A DNA stretch of 5,263 bases from a bacterium (GTDB lineage: Bacteria; Margulisbacteria; Marinamargulisbacteria; SXXA01): the NCBI GenBank assembly GCA_018402095.1, contig JAGYJO010000104.1, forward strand, positions 1 through 5,263, read 5' to 3'. The position numbers were made by a program, and so were the translations under genes. The notes under the pieces were generated by a model, which was given only the letters and a program-made list of their open reading frames with translations, was not told where the DNA came from and searched no databases. Positions within the stretch are counted from its first letter, which is position 1. Every line of letters begins with the position of its first letter. Of this stretch, positions 5,157-5,263 are shown piece after piece.

Positions 5157-5263
5157 GACGGGATTGAAAGGGCGAACCTCTTTGCGTCTTTTGACGTAAT
5201 CACTTCCCAGAGTCGGTCTAGCCCCTGAAATACCATGCTGACATCACGTGCCAATTTATAGCC
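5153..5263 (-). CDS. C-terminal end of an unidentified gene (partial)
   Basis: The minus strand is open from the window edge to a TAG at 5153-5155, giving 36 residues that begin GYKLARDVSMVFQGLDRLWE and end ALSIPS. The peptide has balanced composition and a plausible amphipathic helix (LARDVSMVFQGLDRLWEVI). I do not recognise the family. The gene would begin beyond the right edge. Its stop lies 45 bp before the ilvD start, so it could share a transcript with ilvD. The last five sense codons before the final Ser (ALSIP) are encoded by the 5160-5175 repeat, so the C-terminus may have been reshaped by a repeat. A chance open frame of this length cannot be excluded. Confidence 0.45.
   Translation of the reverse strand, partial: GYKLARDVSMVFQGLDRLWEVITSKDAKRFALSIPS
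5160..5175. repeat. Half copy of the 1563-1596 stem-loop repeat
   Basis: GGGATTGAAAGGGCGA matches 1564-1579 exactly, but the complementary right arm is absent here. It overlaps the 3' end of the partial gene at the right edge. The other copy sits about 3.6 kb away in a spacer, so this is a dispersed repeat rather than local structure. Confidence 0.7.

Overview
The window looks like part of a bacterial chromosome, probably from a Gram-negative, proteobacterium-like organism. The two metabolic genes have clear AGGAG ribosome binding sites, and the spacers are rich in small GC-rich hairpins and dispersed repeats. The taxonomic guess is weak, because nothing here is a marker gene. Every credible gene is on the minus strand. 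No tRNA, rRNA, CRISPR array or classical transposase is visible.

Layout from left to right. Positions 1-281 are non-coding and made of repeats: one edge of a dispersed repeat, a GC-rich hairpin and a fold-back element of about 100 bp. Positions 282-1532 form a compact cassette: one gene for a DUF4143-type AAA ATPase lying exactly between two copies of a 41-bp palindrome. Its stop codon lies in one copy and its start codon in the other. Positions 1533-1767 hold two more strong hairpins, one including a near copy of the repeat at the window's left edge. Positions 1768-2940 encode an NAD(P)-dependent enzyme of the alanine dehydrogenase/transhydrogenase superfamily, closest by motif to N5-(carboxyethyl)ornithine synthases. 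Positions 2941-3364 are a hairpin-rich spacer with a good plus-strand terminator but no plus-strand gene. Positions 3365-5107 encode dihydroxy-acid dehydratase (IlvD). Positions 5153-5263 are the last 36 codons of an unidentified gene running in from beyond the right edge.

Functionally, ilvD belongs to valine, isoleucine and pantothenate precursor synthesis. The dehydrogenase-like gene handles amino and keto acids, but a 424-bp spacer separates it from ilvD, so the two are probably transcribed separately. The ATPase cassette is accessory in character. The most striking structure in the window is the fit between the ATPase reading frame and its flanking palindromes, where the upstream palindrome also reads as a promoter placed for a leaderless transcript.
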